64,000 bases of DNA from Candidatus Poribacteria bacterium (GCA_958295945.1 OY282386.1:434001-498000), one strand, 5' to 3'; shown: positions 17,072 through 26,199, numbered from the stretch's first letter. Made by a program: numbers and translations. The notes: generated from the sequence alone by a model not told the origin.

Positions 17072-17302
17072 ATGGACATTAGAATAGAGTATTGCACTTC
17101 CTGAAACTATCAACCACGGGCAGCCAGTTTGGCAGAAGCCTTAGAAAAGAAATATAGTGGTCAGGTGAAGAAAGTGAAACTTGTGGAAAGTAGTGGTGGT
17201 GCTTTTGAAGTATATGTAAATGAAGAATTGCTTTTCTCCAAACTTGAGCAACGCAAATTCCCATCCGAAGACCAAATCACCACTTCAATCGACAAGTTAT
17301 AA
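17072..17302 (+). CDS. selW: SelW-like selenoprotein (Rdx family) with in-frame TGA
   Basis: A 76-residue thioredoxin-fold redox protein of the SelW/SelT/Rdx family, which carries a CxxU or CxxC motif in a short loop after the first strand. Translation from ATG 17072 gives MDIRIEYCTS, then TGA (17102-17104), then NYQPRAASLAEALEKKY. The TGA therefore falls exactly on the second redox position (C-T-S-U). The rest matches the family: a valine/lysine-rich second strand, GGAFEVYVNEELLFSK, and the KFPSEDQI helix start near the end. The frame stays open to TAA 17300-17302. Expression signals are excellent: a promoter at 17004, AAGGAGGA nine bases upstream, and a terminator after the stop. A stem-loop with a GUU loop begins 23 bases after the TGA. 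Ordinary gene finders would miss this gene, because TGA stops the frame at codon 11. The partner in the cell is unknown. Confidence 0.93.
17118..17141 (+). promoter_or_regulatory. Bacterial SECIS stem-loop in the selW-like gene
   Basis: GCCA (17123-17126) pairs with TGGC (17130-17133) around a GTT loop; below an internal loop, GGGC (17118-17121) pairs with GCCT (17138-17141) with one G-U pair. The loop begins 23 nt after the TGA and its first base is G, as in the bacterial SECIS model. The upper stem is short, so pairing strength is modest. Confidence 0.6.
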
Positions 17303-17309
17303 GTTTATG

Positions 17310-17346
17310 AAATGGGTATGATATTGAAAGTCATACCCATTTTTCT
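17310..17346 (+). terminator. Intrinsic terminator after the selW-like gene
   Basis: AAATGGGTATGA (17310-17321) pairs perfectly with TCATACCCATTT (17331-17342) over a 9-base loop and runs into TTTTTCTT. It sits 8 bases after the stop codon and may also serve the convergent lactonase gene. Confidence 0.9.
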
Positions 17347-17370
17347 TGTATATTATGTAGTCAGTTTTAC

Positions 17371-18432
17371 CTACAGAAATAGCACCCACATTGGATTTTT
17401 GCCTACCTCAATTATATCGATTTCAGATAGAATTCCCGTATCCCGATTGATCCGGTAAGTTGCCAATTTACCAGAACCTTGTCCACCAGCAAATAGAAAG
17501 TTACCTGTTTCATCAATGTTGAATACACGCGGCGTAGGTTCGGTAGGTTGATGTCCTTCTGAGGTCAATTCTCCATTCTCCTCATTGATAGAGAAAATCG
17601 CAATACTGTCATGCCCTCGATTTGAGACATAAAGGAACTTTGCATGTGGATCAATATGGATTTGAGCACAAGTATTGTTTTCAGTAAAATCGTCAGGAAG
17701 TGTGGAGAGTGTTTGAAATTCCCAGAGCAAGCCGGGGGCATCATGGACTGTATAATCAGGTGTTCCAGATTTTGGAATAGTGACATCTGGGTCACCTCTC
17801 TGAAGGTTGTAGGCAGATACACTTGATCCATTTTCATTTGAGAAGTAAAAGATCGGTTTGTTAGGATGTTCGCAGTAGTGGCGTGGACCTTCAGGATCAT
17901 CAGGATTAAAATTCCCAAAGAAATTTTGTGTTAGCATGCCGTTAGTTTCGTCAAAATGAAACTGATAGATTGCATTCCGTGGCACGGTGTGTGGCACAAA
18001 GGCAAATCTATTTGATACATCTGTTTCAATATAGTGTGCATGGGGAGCAGTTTCAATAGTTTGGATCGCTCCTTCTTGCACGGTTTTATCTTCACCAATT
18101 GCATGAACGGTAACTTTTCCTGCACCATAGTATGCAGAGAGTAGATATTTTCCCGTGTTGTCGGTCGCTATGTAGCATGTATCAGCATCAAGTTTGATAG
18201 TCCGTAATAGCGTCAGTTGTTTCGTTTCATCATCAATTTTGAAAGTTGCGATTTCTTGACTGGAACGGAGACCAGCGTACAGATAGTTTCCACATGGTGA
18301 ACGTGTCAATGGTCCAGGTGACCCGCTAACTTCAACATTCTCTTGTAATGCTATTGCCCCATTGTTGACATCAAAAGTATAAATTGCGATTCTGTTTTCT
18401 CCTGCAATAGAGAGATAAAGGTGTGTTTGCAT
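17371..18432 (-). CDS. Lactonase-family beta-propeller (6-phosphogluconolactonase-like)
   Basis: A 353-residue seven-bladed propeller of the YbhE/lactonase family, whose characterised members hydrolyse 6-phosphogluconolactone. Typical blocks are LYLSIAGENRIAIYTFD at the start, SPCGNYLYAG, TGKYLLSAYYGAGKVTVH, APHAHYIETDVSNRFAFVPH, IHIDPHAKFLYVSNRGHDSIAIF and RVFNIDETGNFLFAGGQGSGKLATYRI near the end; this last block is the usual conserved C-terminal strand pair. There is no signal peptide, so the protein is cytoplasmic. No other pentose phosphate gene lies nearby, so the exact lactone is unknown. It is transcribed towards the selW-like gene; the hairpin at 17310-17342 lies just past its end. 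Confidence 0.85.
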   Translation of the reverse strand: MQTHLYLSIAGENRIAIYTFDVNNGAIALQENVEVSGSPGPLTRSPCGNYLYAGLRSSQEIATFKIDDETKQLTLLRTIKLDADTCYIATDNTGKYLLSAYYGAGKVTVHAIGEDKTVQEGAIQTIETAPHAHYIETDVSNRFAFVPHTVPRNAIYQFHFDETNGMLTQNFFGNFNPDDPEGPRHYCEHPNKPIFYFSNENGSSVSAYNLQRGDPDVTIPKSGTPDYTVHDAPGLLWEFQTLSTLPDDFTENNTCAQIHIDPHAKFLYVSNRGHDSIAIFSINEENGELTSEGHQPTEPTPRVFNIDETGNFLFAGGQGSGKLATYRINRDTGILSEIDIIEVGKNPMWVLFL

Positions 18433-18488
18433 ATTTTCCTCTTATTTGAATAGAAACTCATTAGTCTACATAGACGGCACTGGCACTT

Positions 18489-19478
18489 TTATTTCTTTCC
18501 TTTTTTAAGTGTAGATTCAATCATAGCATGTGTTTTTTCTTCGCCACAGAGACTAAGAGCAATCTCGTGCTCAAGGTCATGTAGATACTGCCTCGTTACA
18601 TATTGTGGTTTAGGTAGCATTCCACCACAAAACACATAAGCTAATTTTTCAGCAAGATATAGCTCATATTCGTTTATGGTATCTATTTGATGTAATTGTT
18701 GAATGTGTTGCATAATTTGATTATAACCTTCTTCACCTAATACATACATCTGCTGTGATTGTGATGGCGAATATCCATCGCTCCACAGTGAAAGTGCTAA
18801 TTGTTTAGCATCACTCAGATGATTGTCCCTATTTGTAGAGATTTGGTCAGACCTTCGTAGATACCCATATTCTAATGCATCATCAGCGTCTTTAGATACC
18901 TTGTATTGACGAATTGTTTGATATGTAGAAATGACAGGTGAAATCAACTCTTCAATAGGATTAGATGTCTGTTGTCCATCTAAATTGCGTAATACCATCT
19001 CTGTCGTTCCACCACCACATGGAATGAGTCCAACACGCAACTCAACAAGTCCAAACTGACTGTTTTTTAATGCACAAACTGCATCTGCACCAAATGTAAG
19101 CTCACAACCACCACCTAACGCCATGCCATTTGTTGCTGCTACGACAGGTTTTTGTGACATACTTAGTCGAGTACATACATTTTGTAGATTCCTAACTGTG
19201 TTTGATATTGCATTCCAATTGTTGTTTTTGGCACGTTCCAACAATTGTATTATATTGAGACCGACAGAAAAATGGTCAGCTTGAGTGCCTAATATCATAC
19301 CTGAAAAATTGGTTTCTACCTCATCCAACGCAGTATTCAGAATATCTATTGTGGTATCATCAATAATGTTAAGTTTGCTATGTAGTTCAAAATATGCAAT
19401 ACCATCGTCTATATCGTAGAGACTTGCTTGGTCATTGCAAACAATTGGTTTTCTATCTAAATGTTTAATGGATGACAT
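18489..19478 (-). CDS. Enoyl-CoA hydratase/isomerase domain, FadN C-terminal type
   Basis: A 329-residue crotonase-fold protein. The opening ASLYDIDDGIAYFELHSKLNIIDD, and the segments DHFSVGLNIIQLLE, KPVVAATNGMALGGGCELTFGAD and FGLVELRVGLIPCGGGTTEM, correspond to the C-terminal hydratase half of FadN-type 3-hydroxyacyl-CoA dehydrogenases. In those proteins a dehydrogenase domain precedes it. Here that N-terminal half is absent: the gene starts directly with the hydratase part, and the upstream gene is a cupin. The oxyanion-hole GGG and the acidic residue in the GLVE segment are kept, so activity is plausible. It may act with a separately encoded dehydrogenase, or be a split or truncated descendant of a fusion. 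The start is ATG at 19478. Confidence 0.8.
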   Translation of the reverse strand: MSSIKHLDRKPIVCNDQASLYDIDDGIAYFELHSKLNIIDDTTIDILNTALDEVETNFSGMILGTQADHFSVGLNIIQLLERAKNNNWNAISNTVRNLQNVCTRLSMSQKPVVAATNGMALGGGCELTFGADAVCALKNSQFGLVELRVGLIPCGGGTTEMVLRNLDGQQTSNPIEELISPVISTYQTIRQYKVSKDADDALEYGYLRRSDQISTNRDNHLSDAKQLALSLWSDGYSPSQSQQMYVLGEEGYNQIMQHIQQLHQIDTINEYELYLAEKLAYVFCGGMLPKPQYVTRQYLHDLEHEIALSLCGEEKTHAMIESTLKKGKK

Positions 19479-19518
19479 ATTAATTTCCTAAGTTATGAAA
19501 AATCAAGATTTATATTGT

Positions 19519-19911
19519 TTAGGCATCAAAAATGTATTCTACTTGGTCAAAAGAATCACGAGCAAACGTGAATATGAAAACCAACGGTTCGGTTCCTGTG
19601 CAACTGACAGTATGCTTTGAATTGGGTGGAATGAAAACAGCTGTACCTGGTTCAAGTTGTCCTTCGCAATCGTCAATCTTCATATATCCCTTGCCACTAA
19701 TAACATAGTATGTTTCTTCAGGTTCATGGTGATGAAGTAATAGAGAAGTGTCAGGAGACACTTCTGCGATTCCAGTGACGATTCCGCTACTTTGACAGCG
19801 ATCACTTGAGATTAGCAGTTTCCAACGCACAGGACTTTTTGCTGCAATATTTGGGTCTTCCCAACTTTCCCATTCCAGTTCTGATTGATCAATTATGATC
19901 GGTTTCAACAT
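19519..19911 (-). CDS. Small cupin-domain protein
   Basis: A 130-residue single-domain cupin. Motif 1 appears as LLLHHHEPEETYYVISGKGYMKI, with the three His and the Glu that usually bind a metal, and motif 2 as PGTAVFIPPNSKHTVSCTG with the fourth ligand His. Function cannot be assigned beyond a metal-binding beta barrel; family members include isomerases, dioxygenases and sugar-binding regulators. It lies 40 bases upstream of the hydratase gene on the same strand and is probably transcribed with it. The divergent mazG-like gene starts 142 bases away. Confidence 0.85.
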   Translation of the reverse strand: MLKPIIIDQSELEWESWEDPNIAAKSPVRWKLLISSDRCQSSGIVTGIAEVSPDTSLLLHHHEPEETYYVISGKGYMKIDDCEGQLEPGTAVFIPPNSKHTVSCTGTEPLVFIFTFARDSFDQVEYIFDA

Positions 19912-20006
19912 GTAATGTGTTTCCTTGACATAGGATAATAGTTACGAATGCGAATAATTCCAACTGACTTTTTATCAGTATAAAGAATGTGGTAGAGACA
20001 ATTAAA

Positions 20007-20036
20007 TTGACATTCAAAAACCGATTGGGTTATTAT
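20007..20036 (+). promoter_or_regulatory. Sigma70-type promoter of the mazG-like gene
   Basis: TTGACA (20007-20012) and TATTAT (20031-20036) are separated by 18 bases, 17 bases before the start codon. The ribosome site AAGGAG precedes the ATG at 20054 by 4-5 bases. Confidence 0.65.
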
Positions 20037-20053
20037 ACTGAAAAAGGAGCGTT

Positions 20054-20338
20054 ATGACAATTCAAAAATTTCAACAACAGATTGAAGCAATCTATTTCAA
20101 AAAAGATGCTAAACGAGGTCTTCCATTAACATTCACCTGGTTTGTTGAAGAGGTAGGTGAATTAGCAAAGGAGATTCGTAAAGAACAGCACGATATAGAT
20201 CGATTACGCGAAGAGTTTGCTGATGTTTTCGCTTGGTTATCTACCTTAGCAAGCCTTCTCGGCATTTCGCTTGAGGATGCTGCAGAAATTTATGCTGAAG
20301 GATGTCCTAAATGCCATGCCACACCGTGTGAATGTTAA
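20054..20338 (+). CDS. MazG-like nucleotide pyrophosphohydrolase
   Basis: A 94-residue single-domain MazG-type NTP pyrophosphohydrolase, which cleaves nucleoside triphosphates (often abnormal dNTPs) to monophosphates. The EEVGELAKEIRKE and EEFADVFAWLSTLA helices carry the ExxE...ExxD magnesium-binding arrangement of the family. The C-terminal CPKCHATPCEC is a cysteine-rich tail that may bind zinc; such tails occur in archaeal and bacterial short MazG proteins. It has its own promoter and converges on the TIR gene. A housekeeping role in cleaning nucleotide pools is the simplest reading, but MazG proteins also occur near defence genes, as here. Confidence 0.88.
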   Translation: MTIQKFQQQIEAIYFKKDAKRGLPLTFTWFVEEVGELAKEIRKEQHDIDRLREEFADVFAWLSTLASLLGISLEDAAEIYAEGCPKCHATPCEC

Positions 20339-20364
20339 CAAAATAGATAAAATGCGATTATGTT

Positions 20365-21723
20365 TCAATCTGGTAGTGGACAAATACCCTCAAATTCTAT
20401 TATTGCAGGATCGTCATCTACAAAAACCCATGCTCGTCGTCCCTTAAATCTTACTTGTAATGCAGTTGGTTCTATTAGTTTTAAGTCTAACTGTATTACA
20501 TCTTCAACCGTAGTAGATAACTTTAAATGGAGAATTGAAATCAACCTCGCGAACTTTATAAATGTTTCTGGTCTTGTTTTGTAAAGTTTATAGATTTCTG
20601 GAATTGGAGAAGTAAGTACTTGAAGTCTGTTTCCATATTGCGATGAGAGTTCACCACGTATCTGTGTCTCTAACAACATTTTATCAAAAACAGACCTTTG
20701 TGTTGATGTGGAACTAATTGCATCAAATTTTTCGTTAAGAAGGAGTCGTCTCGCCCGTAGCATGGCAATCTGGTCTAATGAGATATTATCCAGATAGGAT
20801 TTCTCGGTATTATATTTATAGGTTTTGCCCATTGTATCCTCATTGAGAACAACTTCCCAAGTTGTTTTACCTTCACAAGAGACCTGTGTTATTTCCCGTG
20901 GTTTTACCCACATTGCATCATCCAAATGTGCGAATGCAAGAATATCCTGTCTTCCTTTTCTCATAGAACATAAAAATGCAGTTTGTTCTTTAGTATTAGG
21001 GGAGAGTATTAGAGAGATTTCCTCTGAGTTCCAACGTACTTCTTGAAATGGAATAAAATAGTGATGACCGTTTAATGCTCTGAATAAGACATAATCCTCA
21101 CACTCATTTTCTTCTCTAATTATTGAATTATATGATTCCGATGATTTCTGGGGTATAAGGTTTAGGATTTTTCTGATGCCTGTTTGCCAATCTTCATATA
21201 GGTTTATGTCTTGAAGCGATTGTAAAGTTTCACCATCTCCAATATTTATCTCTGGGATATGACATTCGTTCAATTTGAGTGGGATGAACCAAATCTTGTC
21301 GTAAGGTTTTTGTTTAAGCATATCAATTGCAATTGACAATTCTTCATTCATGTATGTTTTTTCACGAGAGTTATACTCTTTTGAAAAGCATGCGATAAAG
21401 AAATATCCTGTATTAATTACTTGTTTCCAAGGTATACCAGGAACTAAATTTTCCCAATCCACCCATACAACAAGATCATGTAATGAAAGAACTTCACACA
21501 GATCATTTACAGTGCCTTTATTTTCATAACAATAGGAGATAAAGACATGACGCATCTCTCTTGCCCGTTTAATCTCCATGTTATTATGATTGATTAACCG
21601 AGCTTGAAATGCTTCCCGTCTTCTTTTTATTTCTTCTGGACCACTCCGTATTTGGGAGGTGTCAGGAGCATTTAGACGCGTGTATTCCTCATAATCAAAT
21701 TCATATTCTTCTGTTGTATTCAT
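20365..21723 (-). CDS. TIR-domain protein with unknown C-terminal domain
   Basis: A 452-residue soluble protein. After a charged N-terminal segment, a TIR domain spans about residues 55-185: RHVFISYCYENKG is the first strand, LHDLVVWVDWENLVPG the BB-loop region, GYFFIACFSKEYNSRE the third strand, and YMNEELSIAID the helix with the candidate catalytic Glu. Many bacterial TIR domains are NAD-cleaving effectors or signalling enzymes. The C-terminal 260 residues match nothing I recognise. I chose ATG 21723, which has GGAGG seven bases upstream. It overlaps the end of the BrnT-like gene by 23 bases, suggesting translational coupling. A defence or toxin role is an inference from the domain and this pairing. 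Confidence 0.8.
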   Translation of the reverse strand: MNTTEEYEFDYEEYTRLNAPDTSQIRSGPEEIKRRREAFQARLINHNNMEIKRAREMRHVFISYCYENKGTVNDLCEVLSLHDLVVWVDWENLVPGIPWKQVINTGYFFIACFSKEYNSREKTYMNEELSIAIDMLKQKPYDKIWFIPLKLNECHIPEINIGDGETLQSLQDINLYEDWQTGIRKILNLIPQKSSESYNSIIREENECEDYVLFRALNGHHYFIPFQEVRWNSEEISLILSPNTKEQTAFLCSMRKGRQDILAFAHLDDAMWVKPREITQVSCEGKTTWEVVLNEDTMGKTYKYNTEKSYLDNISLDQIAMLRARRLLLNEKFDAISSTSTQRSVFDKMLLETQIRGELSSQYGNRLQVLTSPIPEIYKLYKTRPETFIKFARLISILHLKLSTTVEDVIQLDLKLIEPTALQVRFKGRRAWVFVDDDPAIIEFEGICPLPD

Positions 21724-21979
21724 CAATATACCTCCGTTCCGCATCATAAGCAGTAATTAAACGGTGCACTGGAGCATCCTCATCAGAACAGATAATTGAT
21801 AGTACACGTCCATTGAAAGTTCGTGCTACCAACATCCATCGGTTGTTATACCCTTGTGGATCAGGATTGAAATAACCATGTGGATCATCAAAAGCGGAGA
21901 CTACCTCATAAAACTGGATTTTGTGCTTTCTTTGCACCTCTTGATATTTTTCATTGTCCCATACAAACCCAATATCCAT
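21701..21979 (-). CDS. BrnT-like (DUF497) toxin-fold protein
   Basis: A 92-residue protein with the BrnT/DUF497 outline: FVWDNEKYQEVQRKHKIQFYEVVSAFDDP at the N-terminus, then RWMLVARTFNGRVLSIICSDED and a C-terminal ITAYDAERRYIDEYNRR. BrnT proteins are RelE-like ribonuclease toxins normally paired with a downstream BrnA antitoxin. Here the place of brnA is taken by the TIR gene, whose start lies inside this gene. Either the TIR protein's N-terminal segment supplies the antitoxin function, or this protein has another role. The start at 21979 has the sequence GGAGCGGATTGT just upstream. Confidence 0.75.
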   Translation of the reverse strand: MDIGFVWDNEKYQEVQRKHKIQFYEVVSAFDDPHGYFNPDPQGYNNRWMLVARTFNGRVLSIICSDEDAPVHRLITAYDAERRYIDEYNRRI

Positions 21980-22046
21980 ACAATCCGCTCCAAAAGGTTA
22001 CACAGTTATCTTTAATATAAGTTCACTCTTAGGTTGTCTCCTTCAG

Positions 22047-23315
22047 TTAGTTTCCACTCAAAAACCGTTCAAAATTACCGCCAAATAGGTTATTGACATC
22101 ACGTTCTATTTCTGCAGTTGAAAGAGTCCAGCTAACGTCTATCAGAGATTGATATTTTTCTACCAAGACATCTGTAATGATCTTACGTGAGTGTTTCCAT
22201 TTGTAGATCAGTTGATCTAATATTCTTGCGTCAGAATGTTGTGGAATCACACTCAATCCGAGTAACTCTATCCTCTCTCGTGTTATCTCTTCAATTATAC
22301 TGGGATTGTTCATAAACCACCAACATCCAAATATCATCAAGTTTTTGAATTTGCGTCCGATGACACACAGTTCATGTTGGTTTTCTCGTGATAAAAGCGT
22401 TACAAGAAATTTATTCTCTTGATTTTCCCTAAGAAGAGTTTCCAAACTAGTTAAATCTGCTTTCCCCGTTCCATCGCCTGCCATTCGGAGCTCAGGGTTC
22501 ACTGCTCTTTTCACACCAATCATCAAGGCAAATGGCACATTGAATTCACGCGAGATAGGTAATATGCAATTATCAAACAGACGACCCAGTACACCGTCAT
22601 CCGGATATTGAAAATCTGGAGGTAGTGAAACAGCCATGTATTTTGGATTCATCCTCTGGATCCACATCTCTAAGAACCTTCTAACTTCTTTATAGCCTTT
22701 CTCTGTAGAAAGATTCGGATCCACATCATAACCGAGTCCGCGGAGATGTTCATAAGCAGTTTCTTGAAAGTTGTTTATTAGAACATCCATACGTAGTGCC
22801 ACTTCAAATCGTGTATCACCAACGTCCCCTGAGTCCCATACTGGTGCTTCTAAAGGGTCGAATGGGTCATTCGTCATAACGACTTTCGTTACATTAGAAC
22901 TTTCAAATACTGTGTTGATGAATGCCTCTTCAGTTGTATCAGCAAAATATGTGCGATAGTCATTAAGGTTGCGTGAACTGACATCTAAACCTAATTCGTC
23001 CAATGTTGTTACAACACCACGACATGCTTCACTGATGGGTGAGTTTTCTATGAAGAGAGTTTGCCAAATTAAATCTGCTTGTTCTGTTTTTGTCATTGCC
23101 CAAAATTCAGGATATGTGACATCTGACTTGCGAAATACCTCTGCGATAAGATAATGGTAGGTAAGGAGTTCATCAATCCCCCATAACAGAAGTTCACCAA
23201 AGGGTGGACTGAATAGATGTGTATGGATATCGGTGATTTTTTGATAGTTGACAACATCTGAAATGACGGTTTTTAATTCATTTGATGTTTCTATATGATT
23301 AGGTGCGTTCATCAT
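22047..23315 (-). CDS. Uronate isomerase-like metal-dependent hydrolase
   Basis: A 422-residue amidohydrolase-superfamily protein resembling the glucuronate-isomerase-like branch. Near the N-terminus ITDIHTHLFSPPFGELLLWGIDELLTYHYL carries the HxH metal motif and the HYL segment typical of uronate isomerases. Later parts include KVVMTNDPFDPLE, NKFLVTLLSRENQHELCVIGRKFKNLMIFGCWWFMNNP and VIPQHSDARILDQLIYKW, where conserved His/Asp residues are expected. The reaction may be isomerisation of a uronate or hydrolysis; sugar-acid genes are not adjacent. The start overlaps the end of the membrane protein gene by 17 bases, with GGAG upstream of a double ATG. Confidence 0.75.
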   Translation of the reverse strand: MMNAPNHIETSNELKTVISDVVNYQKITDIHTHLFSPPFGELLLWGIDELLTYHYLIAEVFRKSDVTYPEFWAMTKTEQADLIWQTLFIENSPISEACRGVVTTLDELGLDVSSRNLNDYRTYFADTTEEAFINTVFESSNVTKVVMTNDPFDPLEAPVWDSGDVGDTRFEVALRMDVLINNFQETAYEHLRGLGYDVDPNLSTEKGYKEVRRFLEMWIQRMNPKYMAVSLPPDFQYPDDGVLGRLFDNCILPISREFNVPFALMIGVKRAVNPELRMAGDGTGKADLTSLETLLRENQENKFLVTLLSRENQHELCVIGRKFKNLMIFGCWWFMNNPSIIEEITRERIELLGLSVIPQHSDARILDQLIYKWKHSRKIITDVLVEKYQSLIDVSWTLSTAEIERDVNNLFGGNFERFLSGN

Positions 23316-23775
23316 TGGACTCCGAGTTAAGTTGATGTTGGATAAAGTTTACGATTTCTTCAGGAGGGTGTTTTCCGAATCTTACGTAAATGCCGCGGAA
23401 GTTTTCAAGACGCGTTGGTTTTGCAAAAGGACTGAGAAATACACCGTTTTTATCAATGTAATTGCTTCGGAATGAAGACCACGGACGTTCAAGATTATAG
23501 CAACACGCACTGATGACGAGTCTATCTTGTCTGCAATGGTAATGAAAAGGTAAGAAGTATTTGTAAAGAGGCCCAATTAACAGTAGTGCAGAAAGAAAGA
23601 CAATTACTACAGACTGGAATCCGATGTAGAGTATGACAAGGATTGAGGACAGAAATAGCATCAAAATCACTGTCCGTTTCCAATTTTCAACAAGAGGGTG
23701 AACACACCAAGAGATTTCTTCAATGTGTGCACGGTCAGACATAGATGAAGAAGAATCAAGTTCATCAACAACCAT
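23299..23775 (-). CDS. Small membrane protein with PH-like C-terminal part
   Basis: A 158-residue protein I cannot name. An N-terminal soluble part of about 35 residues is followed by two adjacent membrane segments (TVILMLFLSSILVILYIGF and VVIVFLSALLLIGPLYKYF). A cytoplasmic C-terminal part then has strands such as RQDRLVISACCYNLERPWSSF and FRGIYVRFG, resembling the bacterial PH-like domains found after paired membrane helices. It lies 17 bases after secG and overlaps the next gene, so it belongs to the gap-tpiA-secG transcript. Confidence 0.65.
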   Translation of the reverse strand: MVVDELDSSSSMSDRAHIEEISWCVHPLVENWKRTVILMLFLSSILVILYIGFQSVVIVFLSALLLIGPLYKYFLPFHYHCRQDRLVISACCYNLERPWSSFRSNYIDKNGVFLSPFAKPTRLENFRGIYVRFGKHPPEEIVNFIQHQLNSESNDERT

Positions 23776-23792
23776 GAGTTCTCATACCCTGC

Positions 23793-24242
23793 TTACTCAT
23801 CACCGGTTGTATCTTCAATTGTTCCTTTCGTATCATCTGCATTGGTATCATCTACTGGCTGTTCATTATCATCCTGTTTTACTTCAATTGATCCTTTAGG
23901 ATCTTCATCATTTGTTTCAATTTCTACTGCATCACCAGTATCTGCAGCATCTTGTTGCTGTTCGGCTTCTTCGTTGAGTGGTGTAAGTGTATCTGTGCCA
24001 GATTCACCGTAAAATTTCATTAAGAAGAGTGAAATTACCATAAAACCGACAGCTACCCAAGTTGTCAGCTTACTCAAAAAAGATGCAGCACCGTGTCCAC
24101 CAAGGACAGACTGCATTTCTGCTCCACCAAAAGCACTTGATGAAAGTCCTTCACCCTTGCTGTCTTGTAAAAGAATGATTAAAGTTAACACGATACAAAC
24201 TGGAACGAAAACAATTATTGCAATTGTAACAAAAACACCCAT
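23793..24242 (-). CDS. secG: Preprotein translocase subunit SecG
   Basis: Accessory subunit of the SecYEG channel. Two membrane segments are present (IAIIVFVPVCIVLTLIILLQ, and WVAVGFMVISLFLMKFY), joined by the conserved cytoplasmic loop QDSKGEGLSSSAFGGAEMQSVLGGHGAASFLSK. The 149 residues exceed the usual 75-110 because of a long acidic, Thr-rich C-terminal tail containing two similar pieces, DEDPKGSIE and ADDTKGTIE. It lies 40 bases after tpiA, the common arrangement of secG next to glycolytic genes. Confidence 0.95.
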   Translation of the reverse strand: MGVFVTIAIIVFVPVCIVLTLIILLQDSKGEGLSSSAFGGAEMQSVLGGHGAASFLSKLTTWVAVGFMVISLFLMKFYGESGTDTLTPLNEEAEQQQDAADTGDAVEIETNDEDPKGSIEVKQDDNEQPVDDTNADDTKGTIEDTTGDE

Positions 24243-24282
24243 TAGATAGACCTCTCTAATTTCCTAAAATGCTATTTAATTT

Positions 24283-25038
24283 CTATATTGCGTTTTTTAC
24301 GATTTGAGCGAAAGATTCAGCTTGAAGGCTTGCCCCTCCAACAAGTGCACCATCAACATCAGGTTGTGCCATGAGTTCAGCAGCATTCTCCGGTTTAACA
24401 CTTCCACCGTATTGAATACGTACTTGAGATGCTATCTCGTCAGAATAGGTTTCCTTCAGTATATTCCGTATATAATTATGTACTTCTTGTGCTTGTTCAG
24501 GAGTCGCAGTTTTTCCAGTGCCAATTGCCCAGACAGGTTCATACGCAATTATACAGGACAATAATGCATCCGATGTTAATTTTTCTACAGCACCAGAAAC
24601 ATGATTCTTTATAACACTTTCTGTGCGACCTGCTTCACGGTCATCAAGTAGTTCTCCGACACAGATTATCGGTTTCATGTCGTGTGATAACACTGCATTT
24701 GCCTTTAGGTTGACACTTTCGTTGGTCTCATTAAAAAATTGTCGTCTTTCTGAATGTCCTACGATAACATACTCACATCCAGCATCTTTCAACATGGGTA
24801 CTGACACTTCACCGGTGAATGCTCCGCTGTCTTCCCAATAGACATCTTGTGCAGCAAGTTCTATGTTGGTGTCTTTGACAACCTTGTTGACTGCATCAAG
24901 AGCGGTAAAAGGAGGCGCGACCACTATATCAACATTGTTAGTTGCGGTAACTAAATCCTTTAATTCTGTAGTGAGTTCAACTGCTTCTGAAATTGTTTTA
25001 TTTAGTTTCCAATTTCCCGCAATAATCGGTGTTCGCAT
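24283..25038 (-). CDS. tpiA: Triose-phosphate isomerase
   Basis: Interconverts dihydroxyacetone phosphate and glyceraldehyde 3-phosphate. The 251-residue chain has all the diagnostic parts: N-terminal IIAGNWKLNKT with the catalytic Lys, YVIVGHSERRQFF with the catalytic His, IIAYEPVWAIGTGKTATPEQAQEVH with the catalytic Glu and the mobile loop, and YGGSVKPENAAELMAQPDVDGALVGGASL, the phosphate-binding end. It starts 11 bases after gap, so the two are co-transcribed. Confidence 0.98.
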   Translation of the reverse strand: MRTPIIAGNWKLNKTISEAVELTTELKDLVTATNNVDIVVAPPFTALDAVNKVVKDTNIELAAQDVYWEDSGAFTGEVSVPMLKDAGCEYVIVGHSERRQFFNETNESVNLKANAVLSHDMKPIICVGELLDDREAGRTESVIKNHVSGAVEKLTSDALLSCIIAYEPVWAIGTGKTATPEQAQEVHNYIRNILKETYSDEIASQVRIQYGGSVKPENAAELMAQPDVDGALVGGASLQAESFAQIVKNAI

Positions 25039-25049
25039 AGTTCTTCCTA

Positions 25050-26072
<1,023 letters not shown>

Positions 26073-26155
26073 TCATACATTACGTCCATAAGTTATTCAT
26101 TTTCCTGATATAAAACTTCACATTCTTATATATAAAACCGTATAAATCCTTGTTA

Positions 26156-26184
26156 ATTATACTCTAAAATCTAAAAAATTGCAA
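26156..26184 (-). promoter_or_regulatory. Sigma70-type promoter of the gap operon
   Basis: Read on the minus strand, TTGCAA (26184-26179) and TATAAT (26161-26156) are separated by 17 bases, about 100 bases upstream of the gap start codon. Confidence 0.75.
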
Positions 26185-26199
26185 ATCTGTTGTATGTTA

